64,000 nucleotides of DNA from CAVTLG01 sp963802635 (GTDB lineage: Bacteria; Chloroflexota; Ktedonobacteria; Ktedonobacterales; Ktedonobacteraceae). Positions 1 to 9,921 of the stretch are shown here, in pieces (positions within the stretch are counted from its first letter, which is position 1; the number at the start of each line of letters is the position of its first letter). A program made the position numbers and the translations under genes. The DNA is taken from contig CAWDJJ010000002.1 in assembly GCA_963802635.1 (NCBI GenBank), forward strand, positions 744,001 to 808,000. The letters run 5' to 3'. The notes beneath the pieces were generated by a model. The model did not search any database and was not told the origin of the DNA. It was given only the letters and a program-made list of their open reading frames with translations.

Positions 1-351
1 CTCCCCATAAGGACCGTGTATGACTGGGAAAATCACGTCGAATGGTCTGGTATCAATAGGTGTGCTGCTGCCCAGAGCCAGCAGCGAACGTCTATTCGGG
101 TCTCCTATCAGTGCAACTGCATTGCCATGTTCAACGGTAGCCCCTTCCGACTTTTTTTCAGCGATCTTCTGCAACTCCGCTGGTTCAACGCCCAGCAACC
201 AGGTACCTTCTCTGGTAATGGCAAGGGGAACGACCTCATACTTACTGCGATCCAAATTGGCGAGCACAGATTCTGCTGAGTGGATGGATACATTGTGCTC
301 GGATGAGCGGCTTCCGAATACCACTCCTACGCGCAACTTATCCTGGGTCAT
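1..351 (-). CDS. ddl: D-alanine--D-alanine ligase, N-terminal part (cut by window edge)
   Basis: This is the first 117 codons of a D-Ala-D-Ala ligase, the cytoplasmic ATP-dependent enzyme that makes the dipeptide MurF adds to the peptidoglycan precursor. Reading the minus strand from the ATG at 351 gives a beginning typical of the family (VGVVFGSRSSEHNVS) and, near the window edge, DVIFPVIHGPYGE, the conserved N-terminal ligase motif. The rest, including the ATP-grasp domain, lies outside the window. The start is only 3 nt after the murF stop, so the two are probably co-transcribed and translationally coupled. Function and product are consecutive with murF, which supports both calls. Confidence 0.93.
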   Translation of the reverse strand, partial: MTQDKLRVGVVFGSRSSEHNVSIHSAESVLANLDRSKYEVVPLAITREGTWLLGVEPAELQKIAEKKSEGATVEHGNAVALIGDPNRRSLLALGSSTPIDTRPFDVIFPVIHGPYGE

Positions 352-354
352 GGT

Positions 355-1791
355 CTAATCCTTTCTAACCGAGAAGCTCTCAAGCATTGTTTGTAAATAG
401 AGTGGATGTGATGCTTTGAGTAAAAGTAAATCGTCGCTCTGGACATGTTCGAGCAGAAACGCCGCAGCGGCCTGTTTGGCGGCATCAAGTTGCAGATGGT
501 TGTCCGGGTCAGCCTCAAAGAAATAACTATGGTCTCTGGGCAAACCTGCATCCAGTGCCCCCGCCACATAATACCTGGCCTGATCACCAATGGCGACAAG
601 GTAATCGATCTTACCAGCAAGCTCCCTACCAGTGACATAATGCTCGTCAGTGGAGTATTGTGCAAGATCGAGCATGTCACCAAGCACAGCCCAGCGTTTG
701 CCCCCCTCAGCGAGTCTGGTTCGAGATATCACATCGATCCCTGCCAGTATCGATTGCCGGTTCGCTTTGAATGCATCATCGATGAGTTTACTGCCATTGG
801 GACCCCGCTTGACTTCTCCACGCCCCTGTGTCACGCGCAACGAACCCAGGGCTTGCTGCATGGCCTCAGGGGATACGCCTGCCAGAAAGCCAGCACTGGC
901 TGCCGCCAGTGCTGTGCTAATACCGTGCCTACCCGGCAATTGCAGTTGTATACGTATGTTTACATCCTGGTAGCTTAAGCGGAACGAGTAGCCCTGCAAT
1001 GGATCGCCTTCTATCTCTTGCGCCTGTACCTCCGCCCCATCCTCTATGCCGTAGTAGAGAACACGCGCCACTGTTCTCTGCTGCATAGCGCGCACGGCTG
1101 GATCATCATAGTTGAGGATGGCAACGCCATCGGCATCCAATGCCTCAACCAGCTCACCCTTAGCTCGCGCTACGCCCTCCAGGCCACCAAAGGTTTTTAA
1201 ATGGGCTGAGCCAACACTGGTAACAACAGACCAATGAGGGTGTACAATGCTGCAGAGCCGGGTCAATTCACCGACCCACTCAGCACCCATTTCCAGGACA
1301 GCATAGCGATGTTGAGGCTCTAAGTTCAGTAATGTCAGAGGCAACCCGATCTCATTGTTATATGATGCATAGGTTTTGAGGGTTGGTGCACTACATGCAA
1401 GCAATGCAGCCATAGCTTCTTTTGTTGTCGTCTTGCCATTACTTCCCGTAATGGCTATCATTGTTGTCTGTTGCTGACGACTGGCACGCGCACGGGCAGT
1501 CGCAATGAGCGCATCTCCAACCACAGGCACGACACATTGGAGGAAATCTGGTGGCACATCAGTAGCAGGCTCACTGCAAAGTACACCAATGGCACCAGCT
1601 CGTGCGACAGCAGGAATAAAGGTGTGTCCATCGACCCTTTCCCCTTTGAGCGCAACGAAGAGGTCTCCAGGACCTACCTGGCGGCTATCGTGTTGAGCCG
1701 AGCGAAATATGGTGTCCGAAGTTGGGGCAACCTCACTTTGCACATGAACCTTACCCGCATTACTCTGCACAATATCGCTGAGTAAAAACAT
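355..1791 (-). CDS. murF: UDP-N-acetylmuramoyl-tripeptide--D-alanyl-D-alanine ligase MurF
   Basis: The 478-residue product has the length and order of MurF: an N-terminal domain binding the UDP-MurNAc moiety, then the Mur-ligase P-loop ITGSNGKTTTKEA at about residues 114-126, then a C-terminal ligase domain. NSRQ-like text (QHDSRQVGPGDLFVALKGERVDG) near residue 35 is a MurF signature. The enzyme acts in the cytoplasm and adds D-Ala-D-Ala to UDP-MurNAc-tripeptide. It is followed after 3 nt by ddl, which makes its substrate, and it lies 46 bp downstream of a dehydratase gene on the same strand. No break or missing motif was seen. Confidence 0.96.
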   Translation of the reverse strand: MFLLSDIVQSNAGKVHVQSEVAPTSDTIFRSAQHDSRQVGPGDLFVALKGERVDGHTFIPAVARAGAIGVLCSEPATDVPPDFLQCVVPVVGDALIATARARASRQQQTTMIAITGSNGKTTTKEAMAALLACSAPTLKTYASYNNEIGLPLTLLNLEPQHRYAVLEMGAEWVGELTRLCSIVHPHWSVVTSVGSAHLKTFGGLEGVARAKGELVEALDADGVAILNYDDPAVRAMQQRTVARVLYYGIEDGAEVQAQEIEGDPLQGYSFRLSYQDVNIRIQLQLPGRHGISTALAAASAGFLAGVSPEAMQQALGSLRVTQGRGEVKRGPNGSKLIDDAFKANRQSILAGIDVISRTRLAEGGKRWAVLGDMLDLAQYSTDEHYVTGRELAGKIDYLVAIGDQARYYVAGALDAGLPRDHSYFFEADPDNHLQLDAAKQAAAAFLLEHVQSDDLLLLKASHPLYLQTMLESFSVRKD

Positions 1792-1837
1792 TCATCGTTT
1801 CTCCTTCCAGTATCCATATCTCACTCACATTGATGTA

Positions 1838-2812
1838 TCAATGCATATCTTTTGGACGTACCGTTGCCAGTGCTTCTTGAAAATAGGACTCATCAATATT
1901 CCCACCAGAAACAATGGCGAGGGTCCTCTGAGTTCGCTGCGCCTGTGGATATAGCAAAGCTGCTGCCAACGCCGCTGCTCCGGCTCCCTCAGCACGAATC
2001 CCATTCTGCTCCCAGAGCAGGCGAATAGCAAAACGAATCTGCTCATCGGACACGAGAAACATCTCCAGGTTCTGTGCTTGCTGCGCAATCTGAAAAGGAA
2101 TTTCGCCAGCTTCTCGTACCAGTAACCCTTCGGCACGCCCCGGCGCACGCTCCAGCATGACCCGGTGTCCCAGCGCAAGTGAACGTGTCATGGCAGGTGC
2201 GCTATCAAGTTCTACGCCAACAATTTTGACATTTCTTCCTTCATAGTGCTGAAGGCATGCAGTTAACAACCCACCTCCTCCAACAGGCACAAATATCACA
2301 TCGAAAGCTTGCTCCTGCTGCTTCTCAACTTCCGCGAAAAGGCTCCTATGACCAGCGATAATGTCTAGATCATCAAAACTGGGGATATAGGGAGCGCCTG
2401 TCTCTGCCGCAAACACTTGAGATCGCTGCTTACATTGATCGTAGTCTCCATCAACTTTGAAAACCGTTGCTCCTACCTTCACAAGGCGCTCAAGTTTCAC
2501 CTGTGGTGTCGTCGTGGGCACAAATATGCAGGCTCGCATGCCGAGAATACTCGCCGATGTTGAAAGGCCCGCGCCATGATTGCCGGTCGAAGCCGTCGTT
2601 ACGACCTGATTTGCGGTGGCGGACATGCCTAGTAGCCGATGAAAGTTGCCTCTAAATTTAAAGGCTCCCGTCGTTTGTCTGGTTTCATCTTTCAGATATA
2701 TTTCTTGCCAGGGAGTACGGGGTGCACCATACCGTAACAGTGGAGTCTGAATTACATGTTGATAAAATTGAGAGAGCAAGGTATCCGTATTATTGGGGAC
2801 GACACGCTGCAT
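1838..2812 (-). CDS. Threonine/serine dehydratase-like PLP enzyme
   Basis: The 324-residue protein is a fold-type II PLP enzyme of the threonine ammonia-lyase/serine racemase group. The PLP lysine lies in TTGAFKFRGN (about residues 46-55), the substrate loop in TASTGNHGAG, and the phosphate-binding glycine loop in VPVGGGGLLTA. It has no C-terminal ACT-like regulatory domain, so it resembles the short catabolic TdcB-type or serine racemase-type enzymes rather than the feedback-regulated IlvA. The exact substrate cannot be decided from sequence. It sits 46 bp upstream of murF and 130 bp downstream of the end of the broken BTAD regulator, all on the minus strand. Confidence 0.85.
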   Translation of the reverse strand: MQRVVPNNTDTLLSQFYQHVIQTPLLRYGAPRTPWQEIYLKDETRQTTGAFKFRGNFHRLLGMSATANQVVTTASTGNHGAGLSTSASILGMRACIFVPTTTPQVKLERLVKVGATVFKVDGDYDQCKQRSQVFAAETGAPYIPSFDDLDIIAGHRSLFAEVEKQQEQAFDVIFVPVGGGGLLTACLQHYEGRNVKIVGVELDSAPAMTRSLALGHRVMLERAPGRAEGLLVREAGEIPFQIAQQAQNLEMFLVSDEQIRFAIRLLWEQNGIRAEGAGAAALAAALLYPQAQRTQRTLAIVSGGNIDESYFQEALATVRPKDMH

Positions 2813-2942
2813 ATATTACTCCTAGCTAAGAGGTGGAGATGACGACCTTTTCCAGAGTATAGACAAAGGGGTGTCAAAAAAAGCGTCAAAGAACGGGGAG
2901 TTGGGCAGATATAGCGTCGTCAAGGGGATCATAAGACAAATT

Positions 2943-5082
2943 TCAGATGGTAGCTTTCTGTTCCCCTGCCAGAGCATGATACACAAACTCGGCAGGTAAT
3001 ATCTCTGCTTGTTGCTCCAAAAGCGCCAGGGCGCGAGCATGAAAGACTTTACGACGGGCATCACTAGCCTGGACATAGACGACTTCTCGTATCTTCTCAT
3101 GGGTAAAACAATAAGCAGTCTCGGCATCAGACAGCATATCATCCTGTGGTACTTCTTGCAACAGGGATGCGTGCAATACCTCGTCGATAGCTGCCAATCC
3201 ATCCTTGACAGTCAGTTCTGCTACAGTCAAGAGTCGCTCGAATGTGGCCCTTCGATAAAGCACAGCACATGCCACCAGCAGTTCACGAGCGTGAGAAGAG
3301 AGTCGCTCCAGCCTTTGCAGGATCTGATTTTGTACTTTGGTAGGCATGGGAAGGGAATGTAATGCATCTTGCTGGGCCACTAATGCAGAAAAATCCACAT
3401 CATAATGATCATCCTCTATGATCTTTGCTGCAATCAAGTGACGCTCTATGAGCATATTGAACATTTCTCGCAGATAAAATGGATACCCACCAGTGACATC
3501 TACAAACCAGTTCCTGAGCCACAGCAATGTGTCTCTCTGTTGAGGCTGCATAAATGTATCCAGGATCTGTGTAATATCATTTGCTGCGAGGGGGTGTAAT
3601 GCGATATAAGTCAGGTCGATCTCGCGTTGGAACGAGTTGAGCCACGCATGAACCGCGCTTTGCGTCACGATTTCCTGAGAACACAGACAGGCAACGAGCA
3701 TGATTGAGGTTTCTGCCATCATACAATAACGAACCAGATATATAAGGATAGCTTGTGTTGCGCTATCAGCCCACTGGATATCGTCGAGGAAAAGTACAGA
3801 GTGGACGTTGTGTAGCAAAAGTGCCGAGCAGTTGTGCCACCGCCTCACATAGACGGGTTTGTGCTAACGTTTCATCCGGCAACGGTAAAGGGAGTTCAGG
3901 ATACTGCTCTCTGAGTTCCGGTAGTAAGCATGTTAATTCCGTGAGCCAGATTGGTTTCAATAAGGTAGTTAGATCGTGCTCGCGTTCCAGACGCCGACGT
4001 AACATTTCTACCAATGGCAAGTAGGCCAAGCGATCACTTGTATCAAAAGATCTTCCTTGCATCACATCGGCCCCCTGCGACACGGCCCAACCCAGAAACT
4101 CATGGGCTAAGCGGGTTTTGCCAATACCAGTATTCCCATTCATGATGACGACTTGCTGATTGCTCCTTTCCGCGTGGAAAGCACGCATATAGCCATCAAC
4201 AAGTTGGTGAAATTCTTGATCACGACCGACAAATGGCATGTTCAACGTCAAAGGCGCATCGAGCGATGGTCCATATATAGGTCGTTGCACATGGTCTAGT
4301 GGGGGGTCCGTCACACGCATATAATCTGCTAATGCTGTGATTTCTGGCAGAGGCTTGCTTTGTAGCTCATCATCTAAATAATGGCACAGTTTGTTATAGA
4401 TTTTTAAGGCCGCTGAACGATCACCTTGTGAAAAATACACGCGCATTAATTGTTGATAGGCAAATTCGTGAAATGGATCAATGGAGATCCACCGCAGCAA
4501 TATATTCGTTGCGGCACTCCTGTTGCCCGTTTCCACATAAAGCTGCACAAGGATCTCAAGTATGAGCTGGACTTGATTCAGGCAGATATCATGTCTGTAG
4601 TGCACCCAGTCATCAAATGTTGCGGAATCGCGCAAAGAAAAACCTTCAAGAAAGGACCCACGATACAGGCATGCGGCAGCTTCAAGTCGTTGACATGCCT
4701 GTTGAATTTCTTCTCTCTTCAGAGTAGAAAGTCGTTGTTGGAGTAAGCATGCCTCCTGATACGAGGCCTCTAGCTCACGAACATCCAGTTCAAACGCATG
4801 CGGATCTAAATAAATGGTATCTCGTTCTAAATATAAAATAGGAGTGCAATCATTATTGATAAGATGACGCAATTGCAGTAATGTGGTACGTAATACAGCC
4901 CTTCCTTTCGTAGCTTCTAATTCGGGCCAGAAGCGTTCGCTCAGATCCTTACGACTATGAACACCGCCCTCTATTGCAATATAGATAAGTAGGGCCATTG
5001 CCTTGCGTGTAGAAAACGCCAGTTGTGTACTTTCACTTGAGATTTTTGGAGAGCCAAGCAGCACAAAATAGAGTCGTTCCAC
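2943..5082 (-). pseudogene. BTAD/AAA-ATPase transcriptional regulator, frameshifted
   Basis: Two overlapping frames together encode one SARP/AfsR-like regulator. The first (5082 to about 3766, start MERLYFVLLGSPKI) has an N-terminal OmpR-like winged helix, a bacterial transcriptional activator domain and a Walker A motif (NGNTGIGKTRLAHEF) near residue 305. It runs out of frame just after LGTFATQRPL. The second frame continues exactly there with the Walker B segment SVLFLDDIQWAD and an ATPase/helical region ending at 2943. Joining them needs a +1 shift near 3797, as from one inserted base. The end is also abrupt, since long TPR tails are usual in this group. The gene is broken unless the base is a sequencing error. 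Confidence 0.8.
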
Positions 5083-5750
5083 GAGTTCCCCCTACAGAGT
5101 AATTGCTTCCATTTTTGGACGATATGCGGGTCCTTACAGATATAGCAGATGCGCATTGTTCTTTCTTGAACCAACCTCAACATATCGTCGCTTCTTACAG
5201 TGAACGAGCCAGAAAGCCCCTGTCTTTCAAGCCTGATCCTTATACACAAGTCTTGGCGTATCAGAAAAAACACGGAGACGATGGGAAGCACAGTTCTTGA
5301 GTCAAAACAACCTCTCTATGGTTCAGTTATTCGGGTAAAACAGCCTGTGGAGGGCTGTTACGCTCAACAATTGAGTATGGCATTCCTTCTTTTGGGAGAT
5401 GTCCCTCCGTCGCATGACCATGGGGGGATTTCCCAGATTCGAGATTTGTGTATAAGTGTCAGGTCTTTCAAGCAGAGGATGAATGGCTCCTCCTTTTGGT
5501 GACGCGATGGGTATGGGGGCATCCCCTACTAGCTTGAGAGAAAATACTCTCAAATGTGCATGTACATTTAAATGTTGTTTTGCTATACTCTGCGTGTAGC
5601 ACATTGACAACTGAATCATGTTTGTAGGTTCTAAAGTAAATCGCTCCTTTAGGTAAAAGCATGAGCGCACCAAACCAAGAACTACCAGGAAAGACACGCG
5701 TATAATCTCTGGAAACAGAGGCGCTCTTCCCACCTCACGGTCGGATGTCT
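5083..5750. other. Gene-poor stretch upstream of the regulator
   Basis: Open frames here (including a 179-codon minus-strand frame from 5862 to 5323) have no recognisable domain, no convincing ribosome binding site and no coherent composition. I see no gene. The 5' side probably holds the promoter of the BTAD regulator. The 3' side runs into the TnpB-element end. Confidence 0.5.
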
Positions 5751-5759
5751 TTCTTGTCA

Positions 5760-5921
5760 ACACATAGGCCGGTACCGTAGGGCATACGGGAACCGATAGG
5801 GAGCAATCCCTATGAACGCTTCTGGACATGTCGGCCACTACTTTCTGAGTATCACTACTCATTGGGCAAGTCTCATGGTTGAAGGAAGAATTCCCCGTCT
5901 TTCAAGCGGGGAAGTGTCAAC
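5760..5921 (+). mobile_element. Orphan right end of a TnpB-type (IS200/IS605-like) element with omegaRNA-like scaffold
   Basis: The segment ends with a GC-rich hairpin (CCCCGTCTTTCAAGCGGGG, about 5895-5913) followed by AAGTGTCAA. This is the typical layout of the right end of IS200/IS605 and IS607 TnpB elements, where it is the 3' part of the guide-RNA scaffold. Upstream are further small stem-loops such as GGGAGCAATCCC (about 5798-5809). No tnpB or tnpA frame precedes it here, and the only tnpB sequence in the window is a fragment 6 kb away. It is therefore read as a solo remnant. The family assignment is by pattern recognition only. Confidence 0.6.
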
Positions 5922-6015
5922 TGAGCGCCGCTCTATTCCTTCTATTGATTATATACTCCATAATATCTATGTATCAATTCTGGCTCTGCGCCCATTCGGG
6001 GAAAACAGGGTATTA

Positions 6016-7224
6016 CTAGCATCGACAAAATAGCGCCTTCAAGTAGGCAGTTTCCGGCATCGCCAGGTTCGTCGGATGGTCAACGCCGTGCGTGTATGTT
6101 TCTAACAATTGTATGGGACGCTGCAGACGCTGCCCATCTTGCGTGAGTACACCCGACAGGTCATCCATGCCAATCACGCCAGAACACGAACAGGTGAGCA
6201 GAATACCGCCCGGTCGTAACACCTGCATACCGAGCAGGTTTAAACGTCGGTACGCCTTGAGTGCCTGTGCACGTACACTTTGTGTTTTGGCAAAGGCTGG
6301 CGGGTCAAGCACAACAACGTCGAACTGCTCATGGTTGCGCTGTGCCTCCTCAAGATAGTCAAACACATCGGCAACCACAAACTGGTGCACAGCAGGATCA
6401 AGGCCGTTCAGCGTGAAGTGCTGACGCGCCGCCTCGATAGCTGGAGCAGAGACATCTACGCTGGTAACAAGCGTTTCGCGATTGTTAAGCGCCGCATAAA
6501 CGGAGAAGCCTCCCGTGTAGCTGAAGCAGTTGAGCACACGCTTGCCACGCGTGTACTTACGCAGGGCCTCACGCTTATCACGCTGGTCCAGAAAAAAACC
6601 TGTCTTCTGTCCATGCCAGCAGTCTACCAGGAACTGCACACCATTTTCGCGGATTGCGACCAGATCTGGCACCTCGCCGGCTGCGACAACAGCTTCCGCC
6701 TCCACGTCCAAACCTTCCCGACGCCGCGCCTGGCTATCGTTGCGCAGGAGCACTCCCCTGGCACCCGTTTCTTGCATCAGCGCATCAATGAGCAACGGAC
6801 GCAGACGCTCCATGCCAGCCGTATGGATCTGAGCCACCAGCACATCAGCATAACGATCCACCACCAGGCCGGGCAGACCATCTCCCTCAGAGTGAATAAG
6901 ACGATAGGCATTCGTTTGAGATGCATCGAAGACCTGACGCAAAGCCAGCGCACTGCGCACACGCCGCCGCAAAAAATCACCATCAATCGGCTCTTCGGGA
7001 TCACGGGTGAGAATGCGAATAGCGATATCAGTCTGTGGATTGTAGTAGCCGCGCGCCACAAACTCCCCTGTCGCCGATTTCACGTCAATCAGGCCACCAG
7101 TTTCCACCCAGCGTGGAGGCTGCTGTAATGCGCCAGAGAATATCCAGAGATGTCCATCGAGCAGACTTTCAGCACGATGCGGTTTAAGACTGGCCGTGGG
7201 ATAACGTATAGGTAACACTGTCAC
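6016..7224 (-). CDS. rlmI: Class I SAM-dependent rRNA methyltransferase, RlmI-like
   Basis: The 402-residue product has the RlmI/YccW layout: an N-terminal PUA-like RNA-binding domain (HLWIFSGAL near residue 25), a central linker domain, and a C-terminal Rossmann methyltransferase domain. The latter carries VLNCFSYTGGFSVYA (motif I), VVLDPPAFAK (motif IV) and TCSCSG, the catalytic cysteine motif of m5C methyltransferases. By family it would methylate a cytosine of 23S rRNA (C1962 in E. coli). It is a single gene between the TnpB-element end and the GH15 gene. The 23S target is inferred from the family, since related proteins of unknown specificity share the domains. Confidence 0.88.
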   Translation of the reverse strand: MTVLPIRYPTASLKPHRAESLLDGHLWIFSGALQQPPRWVETGGLIDVKSATGEFVARGYYNPQTDIAIRILTRDPEEPIDGDFLRRRVRSALALRQVFDASQTNAYRLIHSEGDGLPGLVVDRYADVLVAQIHTAGMERLRPLLIDALMQETGARGVLLRNDSQARRREGLDVEAEAVVAAGEVPDLVAIRENGVQFLVDCWHGQKTGFFLDQRDKREALRKYTRGKRVLNCFSYTGGFSVYAALNNRETLVTSVDVSAPAIEAARQHFTLNGLDPAVHQFVVADVFDYLEEAQRNHEQFDVVVLDPPAFAKTQSVRAQALKAYRRLNLLGMQVLRPGGILLTCSCSGVIGMDDLSGVLTQDGQRLQRPIQLLETYTHGVDHPTNLAMPETAYLKALFCRC

Positions 7225-7370
7225 TTTATTTCCTTCCCTCTCGTTCTATGAAGCTATTATCTCATGGCAGGGAAGGCTTATTTCAGTCAAAGAACCGAGG
7301 GACACGTTATTGCATACGCGTCTCGCGGTCCCTTGCGCTACTTTTTACGAGATTAAGATGCACAATCACG

Positions 7371-9353
7371 CTATTTCTGTTTTTGCAAACGGATAGCGGC
7401 AATCAGCGGATCGGTATGATGCTCAGCTTTACGGATTTCAGCTTTCCGCAGGTTATTGGCGCTATTAATCAACGCAATATGCGTAAAGGCTTGCGGATAG
7501 TTGCCCAGCGGCACATCCTGATCGATTTCTTCAGAGAAGAGACCCAGGCGGCCAGCATATTTCAGTAAACGCTCGAACAACGAATGAGCCTCTGTGACGC
7601 GCCCCTGCATCGCCAGATTATCGACGAGCCAGAAGGTACACATGGTAAAAGTGCCTTCTGTACCCTCCAGGCCATCATCCGCCAGGTAACGATAGACGAA
7701 ACCACGTTCATCGGTCAACTTTTCAATCGTGCGATCAACGGTAGAACGCATACGCGGATCGTCTGGCGCAATAAAACCAACCAATGGAAGTAACAGGTTA
7801 GAAGCATCCAGCACAGTATCATGATACGACTGAGTGAATGCACCGATAGAAGTATTGTACCCACGCATCAGGATATCGGCCCGAATCTGGTCACGTGTTC
7901 TAATCCAGCGTGGCAAGTCTGCTTCCAGATTGAGTTGCTCCGCCGCACGAATACCACGATCAAGCGCGACCCAGCACATCACTTTGGAATAGACGAAGTG
8001 CCGTGACTCACCACGTACTTCCCAGATACCACTATCAGGCTCGTGCCAATGCGCGCAGACATGGTCCACCAGCATACGCATCATGGCCCACAACGGACCC
8101 TCTAACGTTTCACCATAGCGCTCAAAGCAACCCTGGCGACGATAAAGGTGGATACAGTCTAAGATCTCACCGAAGACATCCATTTGCTTCTGCAGAGCGG
8201 CTCCGTTCCCAACACGTACAGGAGTAGAATCACAATATCCACTGAGATGAGTCAACTCTTGCTCAGCTAGATCCCGCTCACCGCGAATACCGTACATGAT
8301 TTGCAGATCTTCGCCATTCGCGTACGAGAGCAGACGCAACCAATGGGTAAAGGCCCTCGCCTCTTCCGTAAAACCCAACACATTAAAAGCGTACAACGTG
8401 AACGTAGCATCACGTAACCAGGTAAAGCGATAATCCCAGTTACGTAAGCCTCCCAACTCTTCCGGCAACGATGTCGTAGGTGCAGCCACAATAGCTCCGG
8501 TCGGCGCATAGGTCATCATCTTGAGAGTCAGCGCACTGCGCTCAACCATCTCCGCATACGGTCCCTGATACGTGCAACCGGCAATCCATTTACGCCAGCA
8601 GTGCAGCGTACAGGCCAGTTCCGCGTCGAAGTTACGCCGGGGCAATTCTTCTTCAACGAGTTTACGGGCAGCTTGCGCGCTACGCCCCATACCCACCACA
8701 AAAAGCAGACGCTCGCCCTCACGCAGAGTGACCTGGGCCTGCACAGTGGCATGCCACTCATCTTCCTCCTGTGAGGTGTCGATAGAAAATGAAGGCAAGA
8801 GATGAGCACCAATAATCGTAAGCGCGACATGTTGTTGCCCACCGGAGATCAACGCGCCCATGTTGTCAGGAGCCAGGGAGACCTCGCTCGGTGCAGAGGC
8901 ATAGTTTGGGCTGGCATTGAGCTTCATGGTCACTGACATCTCGCCATGAAGACATTCTACGATACGCACCAGACAATGGCAGGAGCCATCTTCACGCGTC
9001 CAGGTGTTATTATTCATCCCTTTATAAGGCCAGGCACTCAGTGTCTCAACTGGCATAAAATCAGTGAGAACAATCTCACCGGCAATGCTGGCAAAACGCG
9101 TTTGCAAGACATTGCTGCCACTCAGATAGCGCTGCGATCCAGGTATCGTTCCCTCAGTTGGAGCGATCTGGAAGTATCCCCCGTTATCTGCATCGAGTAA
9201 ACGGCAAAAGATGGCCGGGCTATCAAAGTCAGGTAGACATCCCCAGTCTACCGAACCGTCTGGGGATACGAGTACCACAGAATGACAGTCGCCGATGACG
9301 CCATATGAGTTAATCGGCAGATAAGTGCGATTGAGTTCATGCATCCCAACCAT
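7371..9353 (-). CDS. Glycoside hydrolase family 15 protein (glucoamylase/trehalase-like)
   Basis: The 660-residue protein starts with the trehalase-like N-terminal beta domain of bacterial GH15 enzymes (YGVIGDCHSVVLVSPDGSVDW, residues about 18-38). It continues into the alpha/alpha-barrel catalytic domain, recognised by LRNWDYRFTWLRDATFTLYA near residue 305 and the later WEVRGESRHFVYSKVMCWVALDRG. There is no signal peptide, so it is probably cytoplasmic. It could act on glucans, maltodextrin or trehalose; sequence alone does not decide. Two starts are possible, ATG at 9353 and ATG at 9344; neither has a strong Shine-Dalgarno. It appears monocistronic. Confidence 0.88.
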   Translation of the reverse strand: MVGMHELNRTYLPINSYGVIGDCHSVVLVSPDGSVDWGCLPDFDSPAIFCRLLDADNGGYFQIAPTEGTIPGSQRYLSGSNVLQTRFASIAGEIVLTDFMPVETLSAWPYKGMNNNTWTREDGSCHCLVRIVECLHGEMSVTMKLNASPNYASAPSEVSLAPDNMGALISGGQQHVALTIIGAHLLPSFSIDTSQEEDEWHATVQAQVTLREGERLLFVVGMGRSAQAARKLVEEELPRRNFDAELACTLHCWRKWIAGCTYQGPYAEMVERSALTLKMMTYAPTGAIVAAPTTSLPEELGGLRNWDYRFTWLRDATFTLYAFNVLGFTEEARAFTHWLRLLSYANGEDLQIMYGIRGERDLAEQELTHLSGYCDSTPVRVGNGAALQKQMDVFGEILDCIHLYRRQGCFERYGETLEGPLWAMMRMLVDHVCAHWHEPDSGIWEVRGESRHFVYSKVMCWVALDRGIRAAEQLNLEADLPRWIRTRDQIRADILMRGYNTSIGAFTQSYHDTVLDASNLLLPLVGFIAPDDPRMRSTVDRTIEKLTDERGFVYRYLADDGLEGTEGTFTMCTFWLVDNLAMQGRVTEAHSLFERLLKYAGRLGLFSEEIDQDVPLGNYPQAFTHIALINSANNLRKAEIRKAEHHTDPLIAAIRLQKQK

Positions 9354-9921
9354 TGACGTAACACTTCTCTCTTTGATATGTACTTTAACAACGGCCCTTA
9401 AAAAAACCTTAAAGCTCCTTAGAAAAAGCTTAATTCATAGGAGCCTTATACCAAAAAGAACGCAGTAGCCTACGAATAAGTAACAGAATTATACAGAACT
9501 TCTTTTAGAAGTCTTTTGACCAATCAATTACACTCTCTGCCCCTCGATATAGACTACAATATATACTCGTGCTCCATTTTATAGGCAGCGCCAGCCCACA
9601 TGTGCTAGTGCATTTGATCGAATAGCATGATCGCCGCTAATCAATTTCTCAGAAATAATGCATATTTCCACACACAGCAGTAAAATAGCACAGCATCAGC
9701 GCTACAATCAGTATAAATAGCGCACATATCTGTACATGTTATTAGATAGTACAGTAGCCAGCAGATCACCGCATGGAACGGGCAACGAGTGATCAAGGCC
9801 GTGATGAGCAGTACTGTAGCAGGTTACTTTTTGCCCACAGAAAAACGGACAAGACCCAGCGCCGAGGTACGTGTAAAAATAGGAAATATAGGAGGCCCTT
9901 GAGTATGAACTGACCGGCTCA
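9354..9921. other. Intergenic stretch, no gene seen
   Basis: This AT-rich stretch lies between two minus-strand genes. It should hold the promoter of the GH15 gene on its left and the transcription end of the sigma-factor gene on its right. No coding frame with a recognisable product, and no clear repeat, was found. Confidence 0.5.

Noticed and set aside
5323..5862. 179-codon minus-strand open frame
   Set aside because: No domain, no ribosome site, odd composition, and its 5' end overlaps the TnpB-element end; judged random.
6280..7128. 282-codon plus-strand open frame
   Set aside because: It lies antisense to the well-supported RlmI-like gene and has no family features.
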